From: Pestalotiopsis fici W106-1
Lineage: Eukaryota; Ascomycota; Sordariomycetes; Amphisphaeriales; Sporocadaceae
DNA: 64,000 nt
Direction: 5' to 3'
Assembly (NCBI RefSeq): GCF_000516985.1
Contig: NW_006917102.1
Span: 1,559,681 to 1,623,680 of the forward strand
Shown: positions 22,986 through 33,083 of the stretch, one piece after another
Numbering within the stretch: position 1 is the first letter of the stretch
Layout: each line of letters begins with the position of its first letter
Program-made: the position numbers and the translations under genes
Notes under the pieces: model-generated
The model's database searches: none
What the model was told of the DNA's origin: nothing
The model's input: only the letters and a program-made list of their open reading frames with translations

Positions 22986-23486
22986 ATGGTCAATATGCTT
23001 CGATACACTCTTGTCCTAGCACCTCTTCTGGTGACAGCACTTCCTCAAATCGCACCCCGCGACGATGTCCCCAGCTATTGCGTTCCTCCCTTCAAGACTG
23101 ACGCCGACCAAAACTACGTCTACGTCGATAATACCGGCATGTGCGAGGAAACCGGCGACTGCAAGAACGCCTGTGTTACCTTTATCCGAAGCACTGCGTG
23201 CTCAGGCACTGGATACGACGATCAGCAGATCACAAAGATCCAGAAGGGAATCTATGAACAGATTGCCAAGGATGGGTTCACCGAGTCTACTATTGTAGAC
23301 AACTGGACCTTTACCTTTGTCGGTGGCACCACCGCCTTCCCTAACCAGGCCGTTCGCGCCGAGTTCAATGCCGGAACCACTGTCTTCAAGAACGATGGCA
23401 ACACCTTCTTGCCCAGCAACATTTACTTCACTTCTGTCGATGACGCTGGAAAACATTACATCATCCAGGGCACCAACGTTTGTTAA
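22986..23486 (+). CDS. Small secreted cysteine-containing protein (effector-like)
   Basis: Intronless, 166 residues. ATG at 22986 has the context AAAATGG. Residues 1 to about 18-20 form a signal peptide (hydrophobic LVLAPLLVTAL), followed by PQIAPRDD, where a proprotein-processing or signal-peptidase cut is likely. The mature part has six cysteines, five of them clustered between residues 32 and 71 and one at the very C-terminus, allowing three disulfides. There is no membrane segment, GPI signal or enzyme motif that I recognise. The size, secretion signal, even cysteine number, strong core promoter and position next to a repeat island fit a fungal secreted effector or surface protein, but the function is unknown. 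The antisense frame over its 3' half is a shadow. Confidence 0.8.
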   Translation: MVNMLRYTLVLAPLLVTALPQIAPRDDVPSYCVPPFKTDADQNYVYVDNTGMCEETGDCKNACVTFIRSTACSGTGYDDQQITKIQKGIYEQIAKDGFTESTIVDNWTFTFVGGTTAFPNQAVRAEFNAGTTVFKNDGNTFLPSNIYFTSVDDAGKHYIIQGTNVC

Positions 23487-23581
23487 GCTGAGCTGATCCA
23501 CTGGGTTTCATCTTGGCCACATTCAATTTGGATTCTTTATTGCTTTACTTTTGGTTCTGCTTTCATTTCTGAGTCGTGTTA

Positions 23582-23598
23582 GGGGGGGGGGGGGGGGG
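23582..23598. repeat. G17 homopolymer
   Basis: Seventeen consecutive G, about 95 bp after the stop of the secreted-protein gene and probably in its 3' untranslated region. Length may be unstable or mis-assembled. Confidence 0.9.
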
Positions 23599-23599
23599 T

Positions 23600-24799
23600 G
23601 AACATGCATCAGGTCGTTTGCAAATGGCGATAAACATAGTTTGGTCTGCATTATCTGGTGTTGTAGATAAAATATACACGTTTTGGCCGATTGATATTCC
23701 TCCGCTCTCTCTCTTTCCGTGTATGCGTTTCATAAAAGTGAGATGGTGTAGATAATGTCTTACTGCATCTCATGCAATGTAATTTGTAATGACTCGGGTT
23801 AAACCACGTGCGGCTATAGTTACCAGCCTGTTGCAGTTATTCACTGATTAATGTGATGAACAAATTTTGGATAAAACATAGATCCCATTGGAAGAATTGA
23901 ATTCGTCAGTGCCCTTGCCTGTGTCGTGCCGAATCCAGATAATATTTTTCACGCGGTGACTGGACCAGATACCTGTTGTGTCTGGTCTTGTTTTAACTAG
24001 ATTAGGATTTATATGAGTTCCTGTCGTCGTAAAAGAAGAAGAGAAAGAACAGGTGAAAGGAATTGGGTTTGCAACGTGGAGAAGATGATTGATACGATCA
24101 AAACCTATCGTGTTTTATTATACCAGCACCATTGTTAAGTTGAGAGTGGATTGTGTCGGAAGACCATGCCGAACTGTATACTCGTGCTAATGGTACCACC
24201 AACTAGGAGCCAAGACCTTGTAGAGCGGCATCGTGTACCCAAGCATCGAATTCATGGATCTTATCACCTGTATTCAAATCATTCACTCTGTTACTCCTCA
24301 GAACCAACACCTCGGATGATCAATGCTGCGACGGCGCCCGTGTGACACATGTTGACGGCCAGCGGCAAAGGAGAAACAACGAAGCGGATACACAAAATCT
24401 TGTGACTGTGTTGGTTGCCATCATAGCTGTTAAACCTGGGCACAAACATGTGTGATGTGATGATTGTGGATGTTCTGTAATGTCCAAAAGACAAACAGAT
24501 TCATTTGGCTATGATATTTTCGCAAGGTGCATATTCTGGCCAGCTGCCCCTGCCGCAGCGGCATGGAAGCAACAAGCTGCTTTGCGTAAATATGGCGCAG
24601 TAGCACCAGATCCAGTTGCATGTTTGGTCGATAACTTCTAGTGACAATATGATCGATATAGACATAAGTTCCGACTTTCTGTAGACAGGATCGAGCTCAA
24701 GACGGTTCGAGGATCAAGAGTTCGCAAGCCTCGCCTAACATTATCCTGTAGGCGGCAGCCTAGCACAACCCTTACCCCAAGCACCGTTGTCGCTAGAAG
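23600..24799. other. 1.2-kb spacer, no supported gene
   Basis: Only short overlapping frames are present. The part nearest 24800 is the 3' flank of the minus-strand phosphoesterase gene. Confidence 0.5.
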
Positions 24800-25684
24800 C
24801 TAAACTCGCTCAAAGTTTTCACTTTTTTCTAAGGCTACCTTGATGGTCTTGTGCATATTAAACCCCCTATTTCTTTTCTTGACCCCGAATGCATCACGAA
24901 TGACATAACCACGTTGATTGCTAACCACACGAGTCCCATGCATCTCGAATTCAGTCGAATAATGCGTATGCCCGTAGATCCAGTACTTTACCACATCCCA
25001 CGTCTCATCGTCGGACAGGACATCTGTGGCAAAGGCAGAGGTCCAAGGATTCTCAAGATGTTCGGGTTTGGATGTCCCCAGAACCAAAGGCGCGTGATGT
25101 GTCACCACGAGAACTGACTGGCCCGGGTCTAACTTGGCCAGCTCCGCTTTTAGCCAAGCAACGTCCGACGCGTGCGCGCGATTATGGTTGTCCACTGTCC
25201 AGTCCTCGATCCGGCGAAAGTCTTTCACTCTCTGCCGTACAACCTCTTTGGCATCATTGGGGACGTGGGACCAGAGCGTGCAGCCCAAAATCGTCAAATT
25301 GGCGGCTGGGAAATCGAATCTTGTTTGTTGGAGGTAGGACAACTTGCCTTGCAAGCATGGCTCCTTTTCCAACCGCCTGGCGGTTGCGTGCGCCTTGGCA
25401 AAGTCGAGGCCGTAAAACTCGTGGTTGCCTAGGACGAGAAAGACGCGATCATAGCGTGCGGTCTGCTTGCTGATAAAGTCCAGATAGGCGTCGTAGTGCG
25501 AGAGAAGACCAATGTCGCCGGCGAGAATCAGATGTGGTGCAGTGACGGGAAAATCAAAGACGGCATAGTCCTGTCCAACCTCGAGATGGAGGTCAGAAAG
25601 GACCTGAAAGAGCAGGGTAGTGCTCGTAGATTTGATCGCGCGATTGGCGGGGCAGGCGCTCATTGTAGAGATAAATCGCTGCAT
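24800..25684 (-). CDS. Calcineurin-like metallophosphoesterase
   Basis: Intronless, 294 residues from the ATG at 25684; the frame is open further upstream but only non-AUG codons precede. The metallophosphoesterase metal-site motifs appear in order: SDLHLE (D-x-H), LAGDIG (GD), LGNHEFYG (GNHE), VVTHHAPL and IYGHTHYSTEF (GHxH). This is the full two-metal site, so the enzyme should be active on a phosphomonoester, phosphodiester or nucleotide. It belongs with the stand-alone 'Ser/Thr protein phosphatase family' proteins common in fungi, whose substrates are mostly unknown. The first 20 residues before STTLLFQVLSD are basic with few acidic residues, so mitochondrial import is possible but weakly supported. 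Plus-strand frames across it are shadows. Confidence 0.85.
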   Translation of the reverse strand: MQRFISTMSACPANRAIKSTSTTLLFQVLSDLHLEVGQDYAVFDFPVTAPHLILAGDIGLLSHYDAYLDFISKQTARYDRVFLVLGNHEFYGLDFAKAHATARRLEKEPCLQGKLSYLQQTRFDFPAANLTILGCTLWSHVPNDAKEVVRQRVKDFRRIEDWTVDNHNRAHASDVAWLKAELAKLDPGQSVLVVTHHAPLVLGTSKPEHLENPWTSAFATDVLSDDETWDVVKYWIYGHTHYSTEFEMHGTRVVSNQRGYVIRDAFGVKKRNRGFNMHKTIKVALEKSENFERV

Positions 25685-25734
25685 GAATGCTGTTTTCCAG
25701 TAACTACTAACCAGTGCAGCAGCCAATACAATCG

Positions 25735-26318
25735 TCCAATTGCCGTGTGGTCAACGCGGCAAATCACGTACGGTATAGGGACTCTATTAAGTATAAGCAG
25801 GTCATCAGTCAATCACCATTTAGCTACCTGTATAGCCATAGTGGACTCGTACGTACAGCGAGGTAGCAATTTTTTTTTGTTTTTCTCTCTTTTTTCTCCA
25901 GCTAGTAAAAAAGTCTAGTAGCGTGGAGCTTGCAGCTGTTCGGCGGCTGAAATCCAACAATCATGCTGGCTCCAACAACTAACATTTGAATGCTCAGAAC
26001 CCTGGGATTCACGCTACGATGTGTAGTAGACAACTTTTACGCGCGAAGTTTCCAAACGTGGATTGTGTTATTGGAGCCACTCGACAATCCATTGTATGTA
26101 TTTGACTACTTCCGTTATCTCGTTTCGTCCCATTGGGTCATTCTTTCGTGCCTGCGTGCGGTCTCCAGCATGTGGCTTGATTGTCTGTAGACGTAGAATC
26201 AATCGTACTAACCTAAGGTTAGGTTACTTAAACACGTATACCGTATGCTCGGCAGCCAATACTGACGCCATAGCTTTGTTGACCAGTGCTTGTTGGACCT
26301 ATACAAATCTGCTCGCTT
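25735..26318. other. Spacer between phosphoesterase 5' end and F-box gene 3' end
   Basis: Both flanking genes are on the minus strand, so this holds the phosphoesterase promoter and the F-box 3' region. A T-rich tract (ttttttttgtttttctctcttttttctcc, about 25869-25897) lies upstream of the phosphoesterase. I see no gene. Confidence 0.5.
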
Positions 26319-28121
26319 TCAAGCCCAATCATCGAAATTGTAAGTTCCAGGTCGACCAGCTTGACAGTAATTGTGCCATCGCCGGTTTGCTTCTATTGTT
26401 CGCTCGACAGCCGCTTCAGCCACTTCACGTGCATTGACCGTTTCGCCCAAAATCATAGTTCCAGCATCACGATACCGTGCAATCCGATCAAGGATCTCCT
26501 CGCAGTCCTTCCAAATTCGACGCCTGTTTCTCAACCCCAGCAGACGGGGCATATTCCGAGCAAGTTCACAACGCAAACGATACCAATCTGTCTTTTCGGG
26601 AGCTGGCAAAGATGCCGTTGAAGGGAGAGGACCTGGCTCGTTTTCCTCTTTGTCGGCAGCTTGGGTCAACGCAGCAATTGCAGCCTGATGCAAGCCATCA
26701 TCTCCATGACTGCGAGCATCTTCTTCGAGAACATCTATCGCTTGCCAGATTGGTTGTCCACGTTCGACTCGCTGTTCATCTCTGCGGCGCAATTCGGCAG
26801 CCCTGGTATAAACCCATTTAGAGTAACCTAGACTGCACCATGCCTCCCAGACCCAAGGCAATTCCCGCAAGGTCAACTTGCGAAATAGTGCTTGTGGCAG
26901 CTGGTGAAAGGACCGAGAGGCGAGTCGGAGATTCGCAATGTCTCGCGACTCCAGCTCCTCTAGCACCATAAAACGCAACTCTCGCGGCAGCTGGGCAAAC
27001 AGGTCATGAGATGCGCAGTCGACTTCTCCAAATACAGGTGTATCGTAACCAAAGTCGGGGTCACCTGTCCGATCCGAGGCAGCCAAAATGGATCCCCATT
27101 TGGCACCAATACAGGGATTCGCGACAAGGAATTCGTTGCCGGCGACATGTTCAAACCACTGGTCGTGATTGACAGCGGGATCTCGAGGGAAACTGTAGTA
27201 GCCATCCCCGCCCTCAATGATCCACCAATTGATGAGCCCTTCGTAATCAACAGCCCCGTTTCGCAGCATGGAAGCACGTTTAAAAACTTCGAGGCACGTC
27301 GGATGAAATGGCATAGAATACTCTTCGGCCTCCTCGGTGATATAAAAAATGTTATCAGCCTTTGGGGAGCTGCAATCATGCCGAGAGGGAAACACTGTCG
27401 GCCAATTCATGTCTCGGCTCGGAGATGTATCACAGAGACCGCTAAGGAAGAATCTGCCGGACTTTTCGAATTCCTCATCATCGGACTCGGATTCCCATTC
27501 CCCGTCGTTGTCCTTGGGAACAAGGCATTGCAAAGTGGTACATCCAAACATGTCCTCTGCAGAGATAGCGTGTCCATTGAAAGCTCCGTCACAGTAGGTA
27601 TGTTCAGACCACTTGCAATCTAGTCCACCGGCAATATGTTCATACTCAATCGTGTCATCCTCTGGCGCGTCGCGCTCCGGCAGCATGACCTCGGGTTGTG
27701 CCGCAGGAGGAGCCAAACTTTGAATGAAGGCTCTGTATACGTCCGAGGCCTCCGAGGAGCATGACATGGCATCGTCATCCTCGTCCATGGCGGTCTTTGG
27801 CTCGCTCTCATAGTCGGAATCGTACTCATAGGGATCGGAAATTTCTTCCGACGACCGATGCATGTAATCGCCGTCTTCTTCCCCATCTTCATCAACCTTA
27901 ATGGTGAGATCTGGAGCCTGAACAGGGTTGCGGACAACGACCTTGCATCCTGCTGATGGCGAACAAGCCCTCGAGGAGGACACTGAATGCCGACGGGGAA
28001 ACCCGCCATTACCATATCCTGTATAGTTCCATGCAGCGGATCGCGGCTCTGTCGGTGTTCGAAGGCGGCCAATGTTGAAGCTCATGCCGCAAATCTGACA
28101 AGCAATCTCTGAATATCCCAT
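26319..28121 (-). CDS. Fungal F-box protein with N-terminal Cys motif
   Basis: Intronless, 600 residues from ATG at 28121, chosen because the family starts with a short Cys-containing N-terminus: here MGYSEIACQICGMSFNIGR with a CxxC pair. Residues about 70-230 are acidic and low in complexity (runs of D and E), probably disordered. The F-box lies at about 372-412 (LFAQLPRELRFMVLEELESRDIANLRLASRSF). The C-terminal third is charged and helical without recognisable LRR or WD repeats. By family knowledge the F-box should bind Skp1 and recruit a substrate to an SCF ubiquitin ligase; the substrate is unknown. This architecture is a multi-copy, lineage-specific family in Pezizomycotina. Two long plus-strand frames (27006-27623, 26477-26821) are antisense shadows. 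Confidence 0.82.
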   Translation of the reverse strand: MGYSEIACQICGMSFNIGRLRTPTEPRSAAWNYTGYGNGGFPRRHSVSSSRACSPSAGCKVVVRNPVQAPDLTIKVDEDGEEDGDYMHRSSEEISDPYEYDSDYESEPKTAMDEDDDAMSCSSEASDVYRAFIQSLAPPAAQPEVMLPERDAPEDDTIEYEHIAGGLDCKWSEHTYCDGAFNGHAISAEDMFGCTTLQCLVPKDNDGEWESESDDEEFEKSGRFFLSGLCDTSPSRDMNWPTVFPSRHDCSSPKADNIFYITEEAEEYSMPFHPTCLEVFKRASMLRNGAVDYEGLINWWIIEGGDGYYSFPRDPAVNHDQWFEHVAGNEFLVANPCIGAKWGSILAASDRTGDPDFGYDTPVFGEVDCASHDLFAQLPRELRFMVLEELESRDIANLRLASRSFHQLPQALFRKLTLRELPWVWEAWCSLGYSKWVYTRAAELRRRDEQRVERGQPIWQAIDVLEEDARSHGDDGLHQAAIAALTQAADKEENEPGPLPSTASLPAPEKTDWYRLRCELARNMPRLLGLRNRRRIWKDCEEILDRIARYRDAGTMILGETVNAREVAEAAVERTIEANRRWHNYCQAGRPGTYNFDDWA

Positions 28122-28269
28122 GTTGCCTTTTATGATTAAGAAAATGCATGTGTGGAGACAATGGAATGCGGGTGACGAAGGATGCCCAAGTGCCGCCCGC
28201 GGCCTATTTATCGCGTGGTGGGTGGTAATCACATACCAGCGTAAATTAGGCACCATTTGGTCACTGTGA

Positions 28270-31200
28270 GAACCGCACCATAATGTAGTAAAGTGGACCA
28301 GCAGCTAGCAAAGTCAGCGAAATGGTTAGTCTCGTCCTTTGACCGTTAGGCAACCCTCGGTGCCTATCCGTAAGCGTTTACCCTTAGGCTGCCTAGTATC
28401 CATTAGCGGACTTGGTTCACTAAGCTAGATGATAGGTATTGGAAGATGTTCTCTACTTTAATGCCAAAAGAGAAAAAAGAGATTTGGTATACAATTTTGC
28501 AAAATGAGAACCATACGTAAAGGTCTATCTAAATTTATAATGATTCATCATCTGATCATTTATTGTGTTTTCTCGTGATTGGTCTTTGTGCCTGTATTTC
28601 TCGTACACCCGAACCCTGGAGCGTCGCATACTAGTACAAGTGTAAACTATGTGCATACTATAAATAATAATGAGAATTGCGTTGCCACCAACCGGGGTTT
28701 ATCATGCACCAAAAGCCGAGGAACACTGAGGTTACATTCCCGGATCGCTCTTGATAGGATACTTGAATCAGAAGTCAAGTTTATTCAGCTGATGCATATA
28801 TGGCTATGCAACCAAGCCCTTGCTACCGCAGCATCACAAGATCAGCGTATGCTGTACTTGGAACAGCAATCCGTACCAAATCCTGTCTTATGATTGTGTT
28901 GTCCACCTTTCAAGATTTGGATACGCCATTAGGGTCAGAGCTCTCTCTGATGTGATGCATCCGCCCGATATTCTCAGCGCCAAAGACAGAGGTGGAGTTT
29001 GCTCTTCATAACAATAACACAGGAATAGAAAGGGTGATCGTTTTTGGTTTTTTCGGATGCCTCTTTCGTTTGCGAAGTTGTGTAGAGCAAGAATTGTCTC
29101 ATTCTGATTGTATCTAAGTCGTGGCTCCGGCGCAAATTGAAGTCATGGCAAAATACAGAGCCAAGTTGGTCCACTCGGGTGCAGGACATAACGCATAAAG
29201 GACTTACCCGTAAGTGTACCGTCTGTATCTTCAATACCCAAGGAATCTCCATCTCTCTCTGTCATGATCTGGATGGTACTGTCAGCGGGTTGTCGGCGAG
29301 TTTTATGCTATGTTCACTTGGATGGCAGGGAGGCTGATCATCTTGCTTGCTTCTTTTTGGAAATTGTGGCGACAATTGGGTTGATCTCAACATTTCTTTC
29401 GACAGAAATGAGACTGAAGACAATGGAGGATCCATCCACGTATCATGTCCGTTGGAGGTGATTAAATATCTGTCTCACACTTTCGATATCTCCCGGTCAT
29501 AAGAGCTGGAACCTGTACCAAGATGAACTCCGCTGAACTGTATGCGAACATACCACTATGGTCCGCGTCGAGCGGAAATTTTGTGCTTATCCCCAGGTAT
29601 CGGCCCGGTCACCCCTGTGTGATTGATACAAATGCCAACGGCAGAAAGATTATGATAAGCGAATTCAAGATAGATATCAGCCCAGGCAGCCTCTTACCAA
29701 AGTCGAATAGGGCCCTCCCTTCTACGAAACACGATCCTTGCCATCAGAGCCAATTAAATTATGCCACCACGGAGTCCATTGGGGGCTTGATGGATCAGCC
29801 AAATATAGTTACCAAGAAAAACAAATTTACAATATTATCTGCGAGTGATCGAAATGATACTCGCAACCTCTCCCGAGCTCACTAGTTGAATTTTTTATTG
29901 AGGCCTGACTCATATTGAAATAAGAATCAATTTTCTATTTGCGCCTCGTGTCCAAGCAAAGTTCATTAAGGAAGCAACCAACGAGGCTCTTAGGGATTTT
30001 ATGAGAATGGTCAAACGCTCTGCAGCAGATGACGTCTGGGTAGACATTCACAGCATGCATGCATTACTAAGAAACTTCATCCACGACTGTCATTTATTGG
30101 TATGAACTATCAATCAGAATGGCAAATGAACAGGCTATTTTGCCCTACACGAGATTCCTCTTGGGAGTTGTCCCAATTTCGTTTGGCAGACCACTGCCTC
30201 CAGCACGAACGTTTCTTGTAGGAGGGTGGGTAAGAAGAAGAGACGAACGATTCTGTCGAATCCGCTGGATTTGAATTCATTCTGTTATAACTTGAATATA
30301 GCTGTCTAGGCGCCTTTCTTACACGGTCTACTATAATGCGAGTTACCAAGACCCAAACAAAAACCTTTTTTAGTGGTAAATTTTATTCACAAATTTTAAA
30401 TAGTTTACATTTTTCAGAAAATGTCAGGTTGCGCCGGACGCTGGTGTATTACTGCCACCTTATTGTGGCTGGTGTGGCTAAGATGCAAAGACTTTTTATT
30501 CCTCTCACACTATAGTAAGATAGTGAATTTATGCTTTTACCAGACTTTAATCCTGACCATTAGTCCTTGCTATAGCCTATTGGTGCGGCCATCCGGCAAA
30601 CGGTTATCCTCAAGCTAAAGCCTATACAGGATATGTCCGGCGGTGTGATTTGAAGCGCCGTGCAGGATTCAGAGGCCTGTAGCATGTCAGCATTTGGACT
30701 CATCTGAAGTGGCAATAATAAAGTGACGAGGCTCGTACGAGGTAGAAATGATGACCCTCAAGCGACTGTGTATTGTTCTATTCTGTAGGACCATGCCTTG
30801 GACCATAGCATTGCAAACTTTTGTCGTTTTCGGTCTAGAATGACCCGATTTTAAGGCAGCGCACTACATACAGAGTACATAGTACGCTACAAACCGCTAC
30901 AAGAATTCGGGAACCGGGGTCAATTATGCCTGTACTTCGACACCTGGGGGGTGATGTATTCTTATCTGTACCGCGGTACTGTCCCTGGTGTTGAGCTCCA
31001 CGCGCCCACATTGCTCCTAGATTAGTCACTACAGAGTACATTGTACGGGTACATAGCCACTAGTGCCGGATACACGCCGCGGCAAGTGGGTATTTGTCAA
31101 GGTACGATATACAGGGACAGGCCAACAAGCAACATTGAATGATCTGACTGTGGGGATTCGAAAGTCGCCAATGAATCCCTCGAGTTACGGCACTCGTGCC

Positions 31201-31640
31201 TACTAGTACAATCACGCAACTCCTTGGTTTGACATTGCCGTTGCATACTCGAAGTCGGGCCCTTAGAATGATGGTGTAGGTACTTCGTGCTCAATGTAGA
31301 GTAATGTTCACTCCATTCTCAATGTGACGGATTGCTTACGCAAAGGTACGCATTATACCCGGTTTCTTCATGGTAGAACCAAAATGATTGTCTTGACTTA
31401 TCGGAGCATGGCGTAGGATCTGACAATCTCATAGTGCTCCTCACTCCTACGATATGAGAATTTAGTTCTTTTGGTATTGCGAGATACTCCAAATATTTAT
31501 GACACCGCGATTACGAGGTTTGTGAAGAATGCGAGGGTTTACCGTGCATAGTGCCTTGAATCGTGACACTATTGACTAGTACCATTGCTTAAGTCCTGTT
31601 TCTGGTTTGTCAACTATTCGCCAAGGTGACAGCAACGCTC
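28270..31640. other. 3.4-kb spacer with possible gene remnants
   Basis: No supported gene. One segment on the plus strand (29902-30105) stays open for 67 codons with a natural-looking amphipathic composition (around FIKEATNEALRDFMRMVK and DVWVDIHSMHALLRNFIH) but has no start and no partners, so it may be a relic exon. Around 30860-31060 there are several short imperfect repeats of GTACATAGTAC/GAGTACAT type. Confidence 0.45.
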
Positions 31641-31656
31641 TGGCAAACACCCCAGG

Positions 31657-32628
31657 ATGCGTCCTTTGACCCCTCGAGCTTGGAGCTTGCCTCTATCGAC
31701 AAAGGTTCATATTCGTCGAGCAACTAATGCTACTGCCCCATCTTTCAATCCATTTTCTGTGCAGTCACTTGCAGTTCCTCACCTGACTGCTAGGACTATT
31801 GAATATTCGATACAGCAGAATCATGTCAATGATGTTCACGAGCAACTCGGGCGCCATGGTATACTCAAGATCAGTTTGAGCTTCCCAGACCCAGAGAGCC
31901 GGTATCTTGAGCAACTGGTTTCAAGTCTCCACGAGTACTGCGGCCACCAGCTACCCATTACACACAGTGCCTCGCGTGGGTGGTTTTGGGACGTACGGCC
32001 AGAGAGCGTCGCCTTCCAGACAGCCAACCATCGCGCAAGATCAGAGACGATGGATGAATTCCCCTGGCATACCGACTGCAGCTATGAAGAATTGCCTCCA
32101 CGGTATTTTGCACTCCAAGTCCTCCAGCATGACAGATTTGGCGGAGGTACTCTGTCGGCTATGAATATTGAGAGGCTCAATCAATCCTTGTCTCAATCCT
32201 CCCAGAGCTCGTTAATGAGACAGGAGTTTGGGATCAAAATTCCAAAAGAGTTTATCAAGGATCCGGCGAAACAGCAGATTGTGGGGAATTTAATGGCTAT
32301 TGACCCGGAGAGCCAATCGTGTATGATGCGTTTTAGAAGAGATCTGGTGATACCAATGACGAAAAGCGCCTCGGATGCTCTCGAAGAACTTGATGCCTGC
32401 CTGAAGCGCGCAAACGCCACGGCCCAGGCAGAGTCGCAGTCAATCGTGCATCTCACCCCTTCCCGTCTTCCCACGGGCACCATTATTATGATGGATAACC
32501 GTCGTTGGTTGCATTCTCGGAACAATATCAACGACCCGAAGCGTCACCTGCGCCGCCTTCGTTGGGACGCCATCTCGTTCCCTGATAGCGGTAAAACAAT
32601 GGAATTAAGGTCAAGCGGGCAAGATTAG
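31657..32628 (+). CDS. TauD/TfdA-like Fe(II)/2-oxoglutarate dioxygenase
   Basis: Intronless, 323 residues. The iron-binding triad of the TauD fold is visible: H138 and D140 in FPWHTDCSYEELPPRY, and distal H286 in DNRRWLHSRN; the arginines at about 296-300 (KRHLRRLRWD) are placed to bind 2-oxoglutarate. GGGTLSAMN (about 162-170) and PKEFIKDP are further family features. The first 30 residues are rich in Arg with no acidic residue, possibly a mitochondrial presequence. TauD relatives hydroxylate diverse substrates (taurine, alkylsulfonates, 2,4-D, secondary metabolites), so the substrate cannot be read from sequence. The MFS exporter gene starts 455 bp downstream on the same strand. AATAAA near 32652 may be the poly(A) signal. 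Confidence 0.82.
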   Translation: MRPLTPRAWSLPLSTKVHIRRATNATAPSFNPFSVQSLAVPHLTARTIEYSIQQNHVNDVHEQLGRHGILKISLSFPDPESRYLEQLVSSLHEYCGHQLPITHSASRGWFWDVRPESVAFQTANHRARSETMDEFPWHTDCSYEELPPRYFALQVLQHDRFGGGTLSAMNIERLNQSLSQSSQSSLMRQEFGIKIPKEFIKDPAKQQIVGNLMAIDPESQSCMMRFRRDLVIPMTKSASDALEELDACLKRANATAQAESQSIVHLTPSRLPTGTIIMMDNRRWLHSRNNINDPKRHLRRLRWDAISFPDSGKTMELRSSGQD

Positions 32629-33083
32629 GTTTTCATTGGGGTGGTCGATAATAAAATAGTGTATTATCTCCTTGTTCTTGCAGCCATATATACCTTCGTC
32701 TTTCAATCAAGCATGTTTAAAGGCTTTGTCAAATGTGTATAATCTGATTCCGCGCGCCTTTGGAACTGGACGATTTCTCCAGGGGACTTCCAAGTCAGTG
32801 AATTTTGCTTTAGTGGTTATTTGTGGAGAGGGCGGGGATTCCCACAGCGCTTGTCTCCGCCTTCTGCCTCTAATTCGAGGGGGTACTAATGCCACACTTA
32901 TCCCCAATTCTTCGTTCAAGCCCCTGTAAGCGGCCCCCCGCTGTCACTCTGTGTAGATGGATACAGCTGAGTAGCAGCACTGAGGCTCTAATGTAAATAT
33001 GAGCCCTGAAGACAGTCATCATTTTTGTCTTGTTCATTCTTGCAGTCATTACCCTTTTCAATCTATGTTGTACCTCCAACATC

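Noticed and set aside
22986..23501. Minus-strand frame 23202-23501 and plus-strand frames 22838-23101, 23065-23298 overlapping the secreted protein
   Set aside because: They are out-of-frame shadows of the secreted-protein gene, which has the signal peptide, leader and TATA box.
25072..25473. 133-codon plus-strand frame and neighbours at 25134-25432
   Set aside because: Antisense shadows of the phosphoesterase gene; rich in Arg and Trp and without domains.
27006..27623. 205-codon plus-strand frame
   Set aside because: It is antisense to the F-box gene, has no domain, and shares its coordinates with a frame that has clear family features.
29523..29885. 120-codon plus-strand frame
   Set aside because: The composition looks random, there is no domain and no splice-compatible continuation.
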